Assembly: GCA_946221915.1 (NCBI GenBank)
Contig: CAMIKG010000064.1
Coordinates: 1 to 25,019 of the forward strand
Length of the DNA stretch: 25,019 nucleotides
Source: an uncultured Erwinia sp.
GTDB lineage: Bacteria; Pseudomonadota; Gammaproteobacteria; Enterobacterales; Enterobacteriaceae
Direction: 5' to 3'
This document shows positions 13,907-20,941 of this stretch, one piece after another (position 1 is the first letter of the stretch; each line of letters begins with the position of its first letter). The position numbers were made by a program, and so were the translations under genes. The notes under the pieces are model-generated. The model worked only from the letters and a program-made list of their open reading frames with translations, was not told the origin of the DNA and did no database searches.

Positions 13907-15592
13907 TTAATGCCCATGCAGCTGCAAGTGTTCGATAACCGGTCCGAGCGCCAGTGACGGAATAAACGTCAGTGCGCCAATCAACAATACCGTGCCAATA
14001 ATCAGCGCCACGAAGAGCACGCCATGCGTCGGTAAAGTGCCCGGACTGGCGGGCTGCGTTTTTCTCGCGGCAAGGGAACCGGCAATCGCCAGCAGCGGAA
14101 TAAACGGCGTAAAGCGTCCCAGTAACATCGCCGCGCCCAGCAGCAGGTTCCAGAACGGGGTATTGGCGGAAAGGCCGGCAAAGGCGCTGCCGTTGTTGTT
14201 GGCCGCCGAAGAGACGGCATACAGCACTTCGCTGAAGCCATGCGGGCCAGGGTTCAGCATCCCGGCGCGGCCCGCGTCGGTCATCATTGCCAGCGCCGTG
14301 CCCAGCAGCACCAGCGAGGGAGTGATCAGGATATAGATCGCCGCCATCTTCATTTCCGGCACACCGATTTTTTTGCCGAGATATTCCGGGGTGCGGCCAA
14401 TCATCAGACCGGCGATAAACACCGCCAGCAGCACGTTCATCAGCATGCCATAGAGACCGGAGCCGACACCGCCAAACACCACTTCGCCCAGCTGCATCAG
14501 CCACAGCGGAATCATCCCGCCCAGCGCGGTAAAGGAATCATGCATGGCATTGACCGCGCCGCAGGAGGCCGCCGTGGTGATCACCGCAAACAGGCTGGAA
14601 TTCAGAATGCCGAAACGCGCCTCTTTGCCTTCCCAGTTCAGCGCGGAGTCGGCGCCAAAGGCCAGCAAGTGCGGGTTGCCGCGCACTTCAGCGAACATCA
14701 CCAGCGCAGCCGCCGCCACAAACAGAAGCGACATCGCCCAGAGAATGGTGTTGCCCTGACGGCGGTCGCGTACCACATTACCGAAGGTGAAACAGAGCGC
14801 AGCCGGGATAATAAAAATGGCCAGCATCTGGATAAAGTTGCTTAATGAGGTCGGATTTTCAAACGGATGCGCCGAGTTCGCGTTAAATAAACCGCCGCCA
14901 TTGGTGCCCAGCATTTTAATCGCTTCCTGCGACGCCACCGGCCCCATCGGTAAGGTCTGCTGCGCGCCTTCCAGCGTGGTCAGCGTGACATAAGGGCTGA
15001 AGTTTTGAATGACGCCCTGACTGACCAGCAACAGCGCCATCAGCAGTGACAGCGGCAGCAGCACAAACAGCGTGACGCGGGTAATATCGCGCCAGGCGTT
15101 GCCCAGGCTGGAACTGGTATGACGGGAGAAACCACGGATAAGCGCGAACAGCACGGCCACACCCGTCGCCGCCGACAGGAAGTTCTGCACCGCCAGGCCA
15201 ATCATTTCACTGAAGTAGCTGATGGTGGATTCACCGGCATAGGATTGCCAGTTGGTGTTCGAGACAAAACTGATGGCGGTGTTTAACGCCAGATGCCAGG
15301 ACAACCCGGGCAATTGCTGTGGGTTGAGCGGCAGCACATCCTGCCAGAGCAGCAGCAGAAATAAAAACAACACGCCCAGCAGGTTGAACAGCAGAATGGC
15401 GAACAGGTACTGACGCCAGTTCATCTCGCCGTCCTGAATCCCACACACACGCCATACAGCCTGTTCGATTGTCTTCATGCCACGCAGTGGGCGATCCAGC
15501 ACCATGCCGGTCATCACGTCACCCAGCGGCTTTGCCAGCACCAGCAGCACTGCCATAAAGAAGGCCAGCAGTAAAAACGCTTCGGCAGCCAT
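13907..15592 (-). CDS. kdpA: K+-transporting ATPase subunit KdpA
   Basis: Channel-like subunit of 561 aa (E. coli 557 aa), with ten predicted membrane segments. It selects and admits K+ and is related to Trk/Ktr channels. The pore loops are visible: NTAISFVSNTNWQSYAGEST (104-123) and MLGTNGGGLFNANSAHP with the TNGGG filter at 230-234; a third occurs near GPHGFSEVLYAVSSAANNNG. The ATG shares one base with the kdpF stop (TGATG), with GGAGG as ribosome site, so translation is coupled. KdpB follows 18 nt after the stop. Confidence 0.97.
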   Translation of the reverse strand: MAAEAFLLLAFFMAVLLVLAKPLGDVMTGMVLDRPLRGMKTIEQAVWRVCGIQDGEMNWRQYLFAILLFNLLGVLFLFLLLLWQDVLPLNPQQLPGLSWHLALNTAISFVSNTNWQSYAGESTISYFSEMIGLAVQNFLSAATGVAVLFALIRGFSRHTSSSLGNAWRDITRVTLFVLLPLSLLMALLLVSQGVIQNFSPYVTLTTLEGAQQTLPMGPVASQEAIKMLGTNGGGLFNANSAHPFENPTSLSNFIQMLAIFIIPAALCFTFGNVVRDRRQGNTILWAMSLLFVAAAALVMFAEVRGNPHLLAFGADSALNWEGKEARFGILNSSLFAVITTAASCGAVNAMHDSFTALGGMIPLWLMQLGEVVFGGVGSGLYGMLMNVLLAVFIAGLMIGRTPEYLGKKIGVPEMKMAAIYILITPSLVLLGTALAMMTDAGRAGMLNPGPHGFSEVLYAVSSAANNNGSAFAGLSANTPFWNLLLGAAMLLGRFTPFIPLLAIAGSLAARKTQPASPGTLPTHGVLFVALIIGTVLLIGALTFIPSLALGPVIEHLQLHGH

Positions 15593-15681
15593 CAGAAATC
15601 CTCCGCCCTGAACAGGGCATAAAACAGGTAGCCCAACAACACAAACACCAGCGCTATGCCGGTTATCAATCCTGCGCTCAC
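15592..15681 (-). CDS. kdpF: K+-transporting ATPase subunit KdpF
   Basis: A 29-residue single-span membrane peptide, the same length as E. coli KdpF and similar along its length (VSAGLITGIALVFVLLGYLF, then YALFRAEDF). It stabilises the KdpABC complex. Translation starts at the GTG at 15681, with GGAG 9 nt upstream. A longer in-frame reading back to 15861 crosses the promoter and is not believed. This is the first gene of the kdp operon. Confidence 0.93.
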   Translation of the reverse strand: MSAGLITGIALVFVLLGYLFYALFRAEDF

Positions 15682-15716
15682 GGTTACTTTCTCCGGGTTT
15701 AGTGAATACGCCAGAG

Positions 15717-15781
15717 AGGGTAAAAAAAGCGGGATAAAAAAGTCGTAAAGGTTGCTGTGAGGGATGTAAAAAAAATATAAA
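15717..15781 (-). promoter_or_regulatory. kdpFABC promoter with KdpE-type activator box
   Basis: On the minus strand, positions 15781-15761 contain TATATTTTTTTTACATCC, which matches the E. coli KdpE box (as I recall it) at 19 of 21 positions over the whole block. About 40 bp downstream are TACCCT (15717-15722), a -10 resembling the E. coli kdp -10, and a poor -35 (GACTTT). If transcription starts near 15710, the box falls at about -71 to -51, the same placement as in E. coli. The weak -35 fits an activator-dependent promoter. KdpD/KdpE must then be encoded elsewhere. Confidence 0.78.
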
Positions 15782-15844
15782 AATCGCGTTGTCAGCATGC
15801 TGGCGCGTAATCGCGCAATCAGCGCTTGCCTGCCCGGGCAGTAA

Positions 15845-15883
15845 AATGTATTTTTATGCACTTATAATGCATAAGTAAGATTA
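15845..15883 (+). promoter_or_regulatory. Promoter of the amino-acid ABC operon with ArgR-like boxes
   Basis: A perfect -10 TATAAT (15863-15868) lies about 39 nt before the first gene, without a good -35. The sequence 15845-15862 (AATGTATTTTTATGCACT) fits the ARG box TGAATwwwwATTCA at all but two core positions. Exactly 3 bp later, 15866-15883 begins with a second, poorer box; paired boxes 3 bp apart are usual for ArgR. The boxes overlap the promoter, as expected for repression by arginine. An inverted repeat TTATGCA/TGCATAA (15854-15874) also frames the -10. Confidence 0.5.
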
Positions 15884-15906
15884 TTTTTCACTTCCCGGGA
15901 GAAACC

Positions 15907-16668
15907 ATGTTTAAAAAATTAGCGTTAATCAGCTCATTACTGGCAATGCTGGCCTCCGCCGCGCAGGCGGAAACCTATACCGTCGGCTCCGGCGGCACCT
16001 ACCGTCCTTTTGAGTTTGAAAACAGCCAGAAACAGCTGGAAGGTTTTGATATTGATATTATTAAAGCCATCGCGAAAGCAGAAAACTTCGACGTGAAACT
16101 GGTCAATACGCCATGGGAAGGCATCTTCGCCACCCTCGGCACTGGCGACCGCGATATTATTATTTCCGGTATTACCATTACCGATAAGCGTAAAGCGATG
16201 GTGGATTTCTCTGCGCCTTACTTCCCGGCGGAACAGTCGATTGTCGTGCCTGCTAACTCAAAAGTAGATTCGCTGGCAGCGCTGAAAGATCTCAATGTTG
16301 GCGTGGTTAACTCCAGCACCGGCGATATCGTGGTGTCTGACGTACTCGGTAAAAACAGCACCGCCATCAAACGTTTTGATAACACCCCGCTGATGCTGCA
16401 GGAGCTGTATGAAGACGGTATCGGCGCGGCAGTGGGCGACGTCGGCGTGGTGAAGTACTACATCAAAACTCACCCGGAAAAACAGTTTAAGCTGGTTTCT
16501 GACGCCAAATTCCAGCGCCAGTATTTCGGTATCGCGGTGGCGAAAGGCAACGACGCGCTGCGTAATAAAATTAACGCTGGCCTGAAGAAAATCATCGCCG
16601 ACGGCACTTACGCCAAAATCTACAGCACCTGGTTTGACAACAACGTTCCGACCTTACCCGCTGAGTAA
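15907..16668 (+). CDS. Polar/basic amino-acid ABC transporter periplasmic binding protein
   Basis: SBP family 3 protein of 253 aa. The signal peptide is MFKKLALISSLLAMLASAAQA, split here as a basic start (MFKK), a hydrophobic core and cleavage after AQA (residue 21). Family features follow: YRPFEFENSQKQLEGFDIDI (about 33-52), TPWEGIFATLGTGDRDIIISG, FSAPYF and the C-terminal KIIADGTYAKIYSTWF. It resembles GlnH, HisJ and ArtJ; the exact ligand cannot be read from the motifs. The possible ArgR box upstream favours arginine or another basic amino acid. A GGGAG ribosome site precedes the ATG. It is the first gene of a three-gene operon divergent from kdp and is followed by an intercistronic hairpin. 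Confidence 0.9.
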   Translation: MFKKLALISSLLAMLASAAQAETYTVGSGGTYRPFEFENSQKQLEGFDIDIIKAIAKAENFDVKLVNTPWEGIFATLGTGDRDIIISGITITDKRKAMVDFSAPYFPAEQSIVVPANSKVDSLAALKDLNVGVVNSSTGDIVVSDVLGKNSTAIKRFDNTPLMLQELYEDGIGAAVGDVGVVKYYIKTHPEKQFKLVSDAKFQRQYFGIAVAKGNDALRNKINAGLKKIIADGTYAKIYSTWFDNNVPTLPAE

Positions 16669-16677
16669 TTTCCCCTC

Positions 16678-16698
16678 TTCGCCGCCTCGTGCGGCGAA
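16678..16698 (+). other. Intercistronic hairpin after the binding-protein gene
   Basis: A perfect 8-bp stem (TTCGCCGC 16678-16685, GCGGCGAA 16691-16698) with a 5-nt loop begins 10 nt after the stop of the binding-protein gene and ends 20 nt before the permease start. It could protect the upstream mRNA end or cause partial termination, giving more binding protein than membrane components. Confidence 0.6.
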
Positions 16699-16718
16699 TT
16701 CTCGTTACAGGATTGTCT

Positions 16719-17483
16719 ATGTCTGGATTTCGCTGGGAAATCATTCAGGAGTATTTGCCGCTGTTTGTTGACGGCGCGCTGATGACGCTGAAATGTACCC
16801 TGATCTGTGTGATTACCGGTACGCTGTGGGGATTAACCCTCGGTCTGGGCCGTCTGGCGCAGGCGCCGCATGGCCCGTGGAAAGCGATTCTGCACTACGG
16901 CGTGCAGTGGCCGGTGCGCATCTACATCAGTGCCTTCCGTGGCACACCACTGTTTGTGCAGATTATGGTGGTGCACTTTGCGCTGGTGCCGCTGTTTATC
17001 AACCCGCGTGATGGCCTGCTGGTCACCAGCGGCATCATGTCAGCGGACTTTGCCCGCATGCTGCGTGCAGACTACGGTGCGTTTCTCTCCTGCGTGGTGG
17101 CGATTACGCTGAATGCGGGCGCCTATGTGTCAGAAATTTTCCGCGCCGGTATTCAGTCCATCGACCGCGGTCAGATGGAAGCGTCACGCTCGCTCGGCAT
17201 GAGCTATGGCCGCACCATGCGCCGGGTGATTCTGCCGCAGGCGTTCCGCCGCATGCTGCCGCCACTGGGCAATAACGCTATCGCGATTGTCAAAGATTCG
17301 TCGCTGGCATCGGCGATTGGTCTGGCGGATCTGGCCTACGCTGCCCGTACAGTTTCTGGCGCGTATGCCACCTATTGGGAACCTTACCTGGTGATTTCAC
17401 TGGTCTACTGGGTATTTACTTTCCTGCTGTCGCTGCTGGTTCAACATCTGGAAAAGAGGTTCGGCAAAAGTGATTCACGTTAA
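16719..17483 (+). CDS. Polar amino-acid ABC transporter permease (HisMQ/GlnP type)
   Basis: Inner-membrane permease of 254 aa. The first segment (TLKCTLICVITGTLWGLTLG) is followed by the ISAFRGTPLFVQI motif and the EAA coupling loop NAGAYVSEIFRAGIQSIDRG then QMEASRSLGMSYGRTMRRVI. A 35-residue insertion-like loop after FVQIMVVHFALVPLF (around residues 95-130) is longer than in GlnP. There is only one permease gene, so a homodimeric channel is expected. An upstream in-frame GTG at 16689 overlaps the hairpin; the ATG at 16719 with AGGA in front is preferred. The 3' end overlaps the ATPase gene by 14 nt. Confidence 0.9.
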   Translation: MSGFRWEIIQEYLPLFVDGALMTLKCTLICVITGTLWGLTLGLGRLAQAPHGPWKAILHYGVQWPVRIYISAFRGTPLFVQIMVVHFALVPLFINPRDGLLVTSGIMSADFARMLRADYGAFLSCVVAITLNAGAYVSEIFRAGIQSIDRGQMEASRSLGMSYGRTMRRVILPQAFRRMLPPLGNNAIAIVKDSSLASAIGLADLAYAARTVSGAYATYWEPYLVISLVYWVFTFLLSLLVQHLEKRFGKSDSR

Positions 17484-18192
17484 TAATTTACAGAAACAGT
17501 TTGGCGAAACCCATGTGCTGCGCGGCATCGACTGCACGATTGCTGAGCAGGAAGTGATTTGTGTGATCGGGCCGTCAGGCTCGGGCAAAAGCACCTTTCT
17601 GCGCTGCCTGAACGGGCTGGAGAGCATTGACGGCGGCAGCGTCGAAGTGAATGGTTTTGCCGTGCAGGATACAAAGACCAATATCAACCAGCTGCGCGAG
17701 TCGGTGGGGATGGTATTCCAGCGTTTTAATCTGTTCCCGCATATGACGGTGCTGGAAAACCTGATTATGGCGCCGATGGATGTGCGTAAGCTGTCACGCG
17801 CCGCGGCAACTGAACGGGCGAAAAACCTGCTGGCGAAAGTTGGCCTGAGCGACAAAATCGATGCCTGGCCGAACAGCCTGTCCGGCGGTCAGCAGCAGCG
17901 CGTGGCGATTGCCCGTGCGCTGGCGATGGAACCGAAAATCATGCTGTTCGATGAGCCGACGTCAGCGCTGGACCCGGAACTGGTGGGCGAAGTGCTGGCG
18001 GTAATGAAAACGCTGGCGCAGGAAGGCATGACGATGGTGATTGTGACCCATGAGATGGCATTTGCGCGTGAAGTATCAGATCGGGTGATGTTTATCGATC
18101 AGGGTGTAATTCAGGAGATGGGCGAACCGGGGCAGATCTTTAGCGCGCCGGCCAATCCGCGCACCGCCGCGTTCCTCAGCAAAGTTTTGTAA
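17470..18192 (+). CDS. Polar amino-acid ABC transporter ATP-binding protein (GlnQ type)
   Basis: ATPase of 240 aa, the usual length for GlnQ/ArtP/HisP. It has Walker A GPSGSGKS, the Q loop VGMVFQRFNLFPHMTVLENL, signature SLSGGQQQR, Walker B IMLFDEPTSALDPE and switch histidine in VTHEM. Translation starts at a GTG inside the permease gene (14-nt overlap), with AGAGG about 11 nt upstream, so the two proteins are probably made in a coupled way. It powers uptake by the two preceding gene products. The operon ends here; no clear terminator stem follows apart from the repeat cluster downstream. Confidence 0.93.
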   Translation: MIHVNNLQKQFGETHVLRGIDCTIAEQEVICVIGPSGSGKSTFLRCLNGLESIDGGSVEVNGFAVQDTKTNINQLRESVGMVFQRFNLFPHMTVLENLIMAPMDVRKLSRAAATERAKNLLAKVGLSDKIDAWPNSLSGGQQQRVAIARALAMEPKIMLFDEPTSALDPELVGEVLAVMKTLAQEGMTMVIVTHEMAFAREVSDRVMFIDQGVIQEMGEPGQIFSAPANPRTAAFLSKVL

Positions 18193-18266
18193 CGCAGCGA
18201 CGTCTTTGCTCATCACTCAGCATGCCTTTTCCCGCATTGCGCGACTAAGTCAACACTCCTCCTGAC

Positions 18267-18490
18267 CAGTCCCTTCCCCCGCGTGGCGGGGGATATGCCA
18301 TCTCCAAAGCAGTCCCTTCCCCCGCGTGGCGGGGGAAGGTTAGGATGGGGGAAATGCCATCTGGGTGCTGAGATGGCAGCTCCCCCTCCCCTGCCCTCCC
18401 CCATGCTATGGGGGAGGGAGAAGGTCACCCCTGCTATGGCAACGGAGAAGGTCACTCCTGTACTCCCCATAGCATGCGGAGGGAGAAGGT
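18267..18490. repeat. Extragenic repeat cluster, including copy 2 of the two-hairpin G-rich element
   Basis: This fills most of the 328-nt gene-free gap between two convergent genes (18193-18520). A 27-bp unit containing CTTCCCCCGCGTGGCGGGGG occurs at 18267-18293 and 18310-18336 (43-bp period). The second unit opens element copy 2 (18315-18418): hairpin 18315-18339 (11-bp arms, GTG loop), a linker, then hairpin 18394-18418 (CCCTCCCCCAT/ATGGGGGAGGG, GCT loop). Minus-strand G runs of 5, 3, 4 and 5 bases with loops A, CA and A (18382-18402) repeat the quadruplex motif of copy 1. GGAGAAGGTCAC recurs at 18417-18428 and 18444-18455, with a partial third copy at 18482-18490. The leading part 18193-18266 shows nothing recognisable. 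Confidence 0.82.
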
Positions 18491-18520
18491 TTTCCCCTTC
18501 AGCGTGGAAAAATCAAAACG

Positions 18521-18841
18521 TTACCAGCCGCTCAGAAACCAAAACAGCAGCCAGAACAGGCACACCACCACCAGCGCCGTGGCGAGAAACGTCCAGATCA
18601 GACGCCCGCGCAGCAGCAGGCTGAAGGCAATGCCAATCACCACCGCGACGGGCAGCAGCGCAAGGAAAAAAGGCCAGGTGTAGAGGAAGAAAAACAGGGT
18701 GTTAGAGCCATACAGGACGAAAGGGACTGCCAGCGCCACCCAGTAGCAAACAAAGCCAATCACACCACCGGGGAATGACCAGGAGGTCTCTTCCTGGTCA
18801 CGTTCATCTTTACGGGCAAGCATAGGGGTAACGTTCTGCAT
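18521..18841 (-). CDS. ygbE: DUF3561 family inner-membrane protein YgbE
   Basis: Small membrane protein of 106 aa (E. coli YgbE about 107 aa), function unknown. A polar N-terminus (MQNVTPMLARKDERDQEETS) is followed by three hydrophobic segments: WSFPGGVIGFVCYWVALAVP, FFFLYTWPFFLALLPVAVVI and LIWTFLATALVVVCLFWLLF, ending in WFLSGW. The ATG has an AGGA ribosome site. As in E. coli it is next to cysC on the same strand, 56 nt downstream. In E. coli ftsB follows; here the repeat cluster and the ABC and kdp operons intervene. Confidence 0.9.
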   Translation of the reverse strand: MQNVTPMLARKDERDQEETSWSFPGGVIGFVCYWVALAVPFVLYGSNTLFFFLYTWPFFLALLPVAVVIGIAFSLLLRGRLIWTFLATALVVVCLFWLLFWFLSGW

Positions 18842-18897
18842 AAGTATCCTGTTGACGCGTTGTCGGCCCGCTCTGGTGGCGGTTTTACTCTGCTATC

Positions 18898-19503
18898 TCA
18901 GGATCTGATGATATCGCGACCGCGCAGCAGATCTAACAATTGCGCCGTCAATTTTGTTACCAATTGTTCCCCATCAAGGTGGATTTCCGCCTGCTCCGGC
19001 GCTTCGTATACCGCATCAATACCGGTGAAATTACGCAGCTCGCCCGCGCGGGCTTTCTTATACAAACCTTTCGGATCGCGCGCTTCGCAAATCGCCAGCG
19101 GCGTATCGACAAACACCTCGATAAACTGCCCGTCAGCCAGCAAATCACGCACCATCTGGCGCTCGGCGCGGTGCGGCGAGATAAACGCCGTCAGCACCAC
19201 CAGTCCGGCGTCGACCATCAGCTTCGCCACTTCACCGACGCGGCGGATATTCTCTTTGCGGTCATCATCGCTGAAACCCAGGTCGCGGCACAGGCCATGG
19301 CGCACATTGTCACCATCCAGCAGATAGGTGCTGACGCCCAGCTGATGCAGCGCCTGCTCCAGCGCGCCCGCTACGGTGGATTTACCGGAGCCAGACAGCC
19401 CGGTAAACCACAGCACCACGCCCTGATGACCATGCTGGCTTTCGCGCTGCGCACGCGTTACCGCGTGCGCATGCCACACCACATTCTCATCGTGGCTGGC
19501 CAT
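18898..19503 (-). CDS. cysC: Adenylyl-sulfate kinase CysC
   Basis: APS kinase of 201 aa (E. coli 201 aa) that phosphorylates adenylyl sulfate to PAPS in assimilatory sulfate reduction. The P-loop GLSGSGKS is at 35-42, preceded by VVLWFTG. STYLLDGDNVRHGLCRDLGF binds substrate, and TAFISPHRAERQMVR, DTPLAICEARDPKGLYKKAR and FTGIDAVYEAPEQAEIHL are family blocks. The ATG shares one base with the cysN stop (TAATG), indicating coupled translation in the cysG-cysD-cysN-cysC unit. Confidence 0.98.
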   Translation of the reverse strand: MASHDENVVWHAHAVTRAQRESQHGHQGVVLWFTGLSGSGKSTVAGALEQALHQLGVSTYLLDGDNVRHGLCRDLGFSDDDRKENIRRVGEVAKLMVDAGLVVLTAFISPHRAERQMVRDLLADGQFIEVFVDTPLAICEARDPKGLYKKARAGELRNFTGIDAVYEAPEQAEIHLDGEQLVTKLTAQLLDLLRGRDIIRS

Positions 19504-20930
19504 TATTGACCACCCAGCAGATCGCGTGCGCCCCAGTGCGGGAAGTGACGACGGATCAGCGCGTTCAGTTCCAGCTCAAAGGCGCTGAATTCACCCCTGT
19601 TGGCTGTCGCCTGCTCCTGCGGCTCACGGATCATCCCTGCGCCGACCGTCACGTTGCTCAGGCGATCGATAAAGATCATGCCGCCGGTCACCGGGTTCTG
19701 CTGGTAAACATCCAGCACCATCGGTTCGTCAAAAGTGACATCCACCAGGCCGATACCGTTCAGCGGCAGGCTTTCCGTCGCGTTGTGCGTCAGGCTGTTA
19801 ATTTCCACCTGATACTGAATCTTTCCGATACGCGCGCGGGTTTTCTTGCCAGCGATTTTCACATCGTAGCTCTGGCCTGGCGCCAGCGGCTGCTCTGCCA
19901 TCCACACCACATCTACTGACGCGCCCTGCACCGCTTTCAGATCGGCGCTGGCATCCACCAGCAGATCGCCACGGCTGATATCAATTTCATCTTTCAGCAC
20001 CAGCGTCAGCGCTTCGCCTGCGCCCGCCTGCTGCAGATCGCCATCAAAGGTGACGATACGTGCGATGCTGGATTCAACGCCAGACGGCAACACTTTCACC
20101 CGTTGCCCTACCTGCACAGTGCCGGACGCCAGCGTACCGGCATAGCCGCGGAAATCGAGGTTCGGGCGGTTAACGTACTGCACCGGGAAGCGCATTGGTT
20201 GCTGCTCCACCACGCGCTGTACTTCCACCGTTTCCAGCACATCCAGCAGCGTTGGGCCGCTGTACCAGTTCATGCTGGCGCTCGGCGTCGCCACGTTCTC
20301 CCCTTCCAGCGCCGACAGCGGCACAAAGCGGATATCCAGGTGTTCCGGCAGCTGTTCAGCGAAATCGAGGTAATCCTGTTTGATCTGCTCGAAGACGTCC
20401 TGCTTGTACTCCACCAGATCCATTTTGTTGATCGCCACCACCAGATGCTTGATCCCCAACAGCGTGGAGATAAAGCTGTGGCGGCGCGTCTGATCCAGCA
20501 CACCTTTACGCGCATCGATCAGCAGGATCGCCAGATCGCAGGTGGACGCGCCGGTCGCCATATTGCGCGTGTACTGCTCATGGCCCGGGGTGTCGGCGAT
20601 AATAAATTTACGTTTTTCCGTCGAGAAGTAGCGGTACGCCACATCGATGGTGATGCCCTGCTCGCGCTCAGCCTGCAGACCATCCACCAGCAGCGCCAGA
20701 TCCAGTTTCTCGCCCTGGGTGCCGTGACGCTTGCTGTCGTTGTGCAGTGAAGAGAGCTGATCTTCATAGATCTGCCGGGTATCGTGCAGCAGGCGGCCAA
20801 TCAGCGTACTTTTACCGTCGTCGACGCTGCCGCAGGTGAGGAAACGCAGCAGGCTTTTATGCTGCTGTGCGTGCAGCCAGGCTTCAACGCCGCCCTGATC
20901 GGCAATTTGTTGTGCAATGATAGTGTTCAT
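19503..20930 (-). CDS. cysN: Sulfate adenylyltransferase GTPase subunit CysN
   Basis: Regulatory GTPase of ATP sulfurylase, 475 aa (E. coli 475 aa), related to EF-Tu. G1 is GSVDDGKS (34-41), the G3 DTPGHEQY starts at D113, and G4 NKMD is at 168-171. The C-terminal beta-barrel domains follow (for example GYAGTLASGTVQVGQRVKVL). GTP hydrolysis drives APS formation by the CysD partner. An AGGAG ribosome site precedes the ATG, 11 nt after cysD. It lies between cysD and cysC as in E. coli. Confidence 0.98.
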   Translation of the reverse strand: MNTIIAQQIADQGGVEAWLHAQQHKSLLRFLTCGSVDDGKSTLIGRLLHDTRQIYEDQLSSLHNDSKRHGTQGEKLDLALLVDGLQAEREQGITIDVAYRYFSTEKRKFIIADTPGHEQYTRNMATGASTCDLAILLIDARKGVLDQTRRHSFISTLLGIKHLVVAINKMDLVEYKQDVFEQIKQDYLDFAEQLPEHLDIRFVPLSALEGENVATPSASMNWYSGPTLLDVLETVEVQRVVEQQPMRFPVQYVNRPNLDFRGYAGTLASGTVQVGQRVKVLPSGVESSIARIVTFDGDLQQAGAGEALTLVLKDEIDISRGDLLVDASADLKAVQGASVDVVWMAEQPLAPGQSYDVKIAGKKTRARIGKIQYQVEINSLTHNATESLPLNGIGLVDVTFDEPMVLDVYQQNPVTGGMIFIDRLSNVTVGAGMIREPQEQATANRGEFSAFELELNALIRRHFPHWGARDLLGGQ

Positions 20931-20941
20931 CTGGCGGCTCC

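Noticed and set aside
15592..15861. 89-codon version of kdpF starting upstream
   Set aside because: It would run through the promoter and KdpE box. The GTG at 15681 has a ribosome site and gives exactly the 29-residue family length.
18267..18490. Possible CRISPR array
   Set aside because: The repeats are palindromic, GC-rich, few and irregularly spaced, with no unique spacers of constant length and no cas genes.
18193..18520. Short protein-coding gene in the convergent gap
   Set aside because: The open frames here (18213-18470 minus, 18283-18624 plus, 18408-18683 plus) are translations of the repeats and of the ygbE antisense strand, without ribosome sites or domains.
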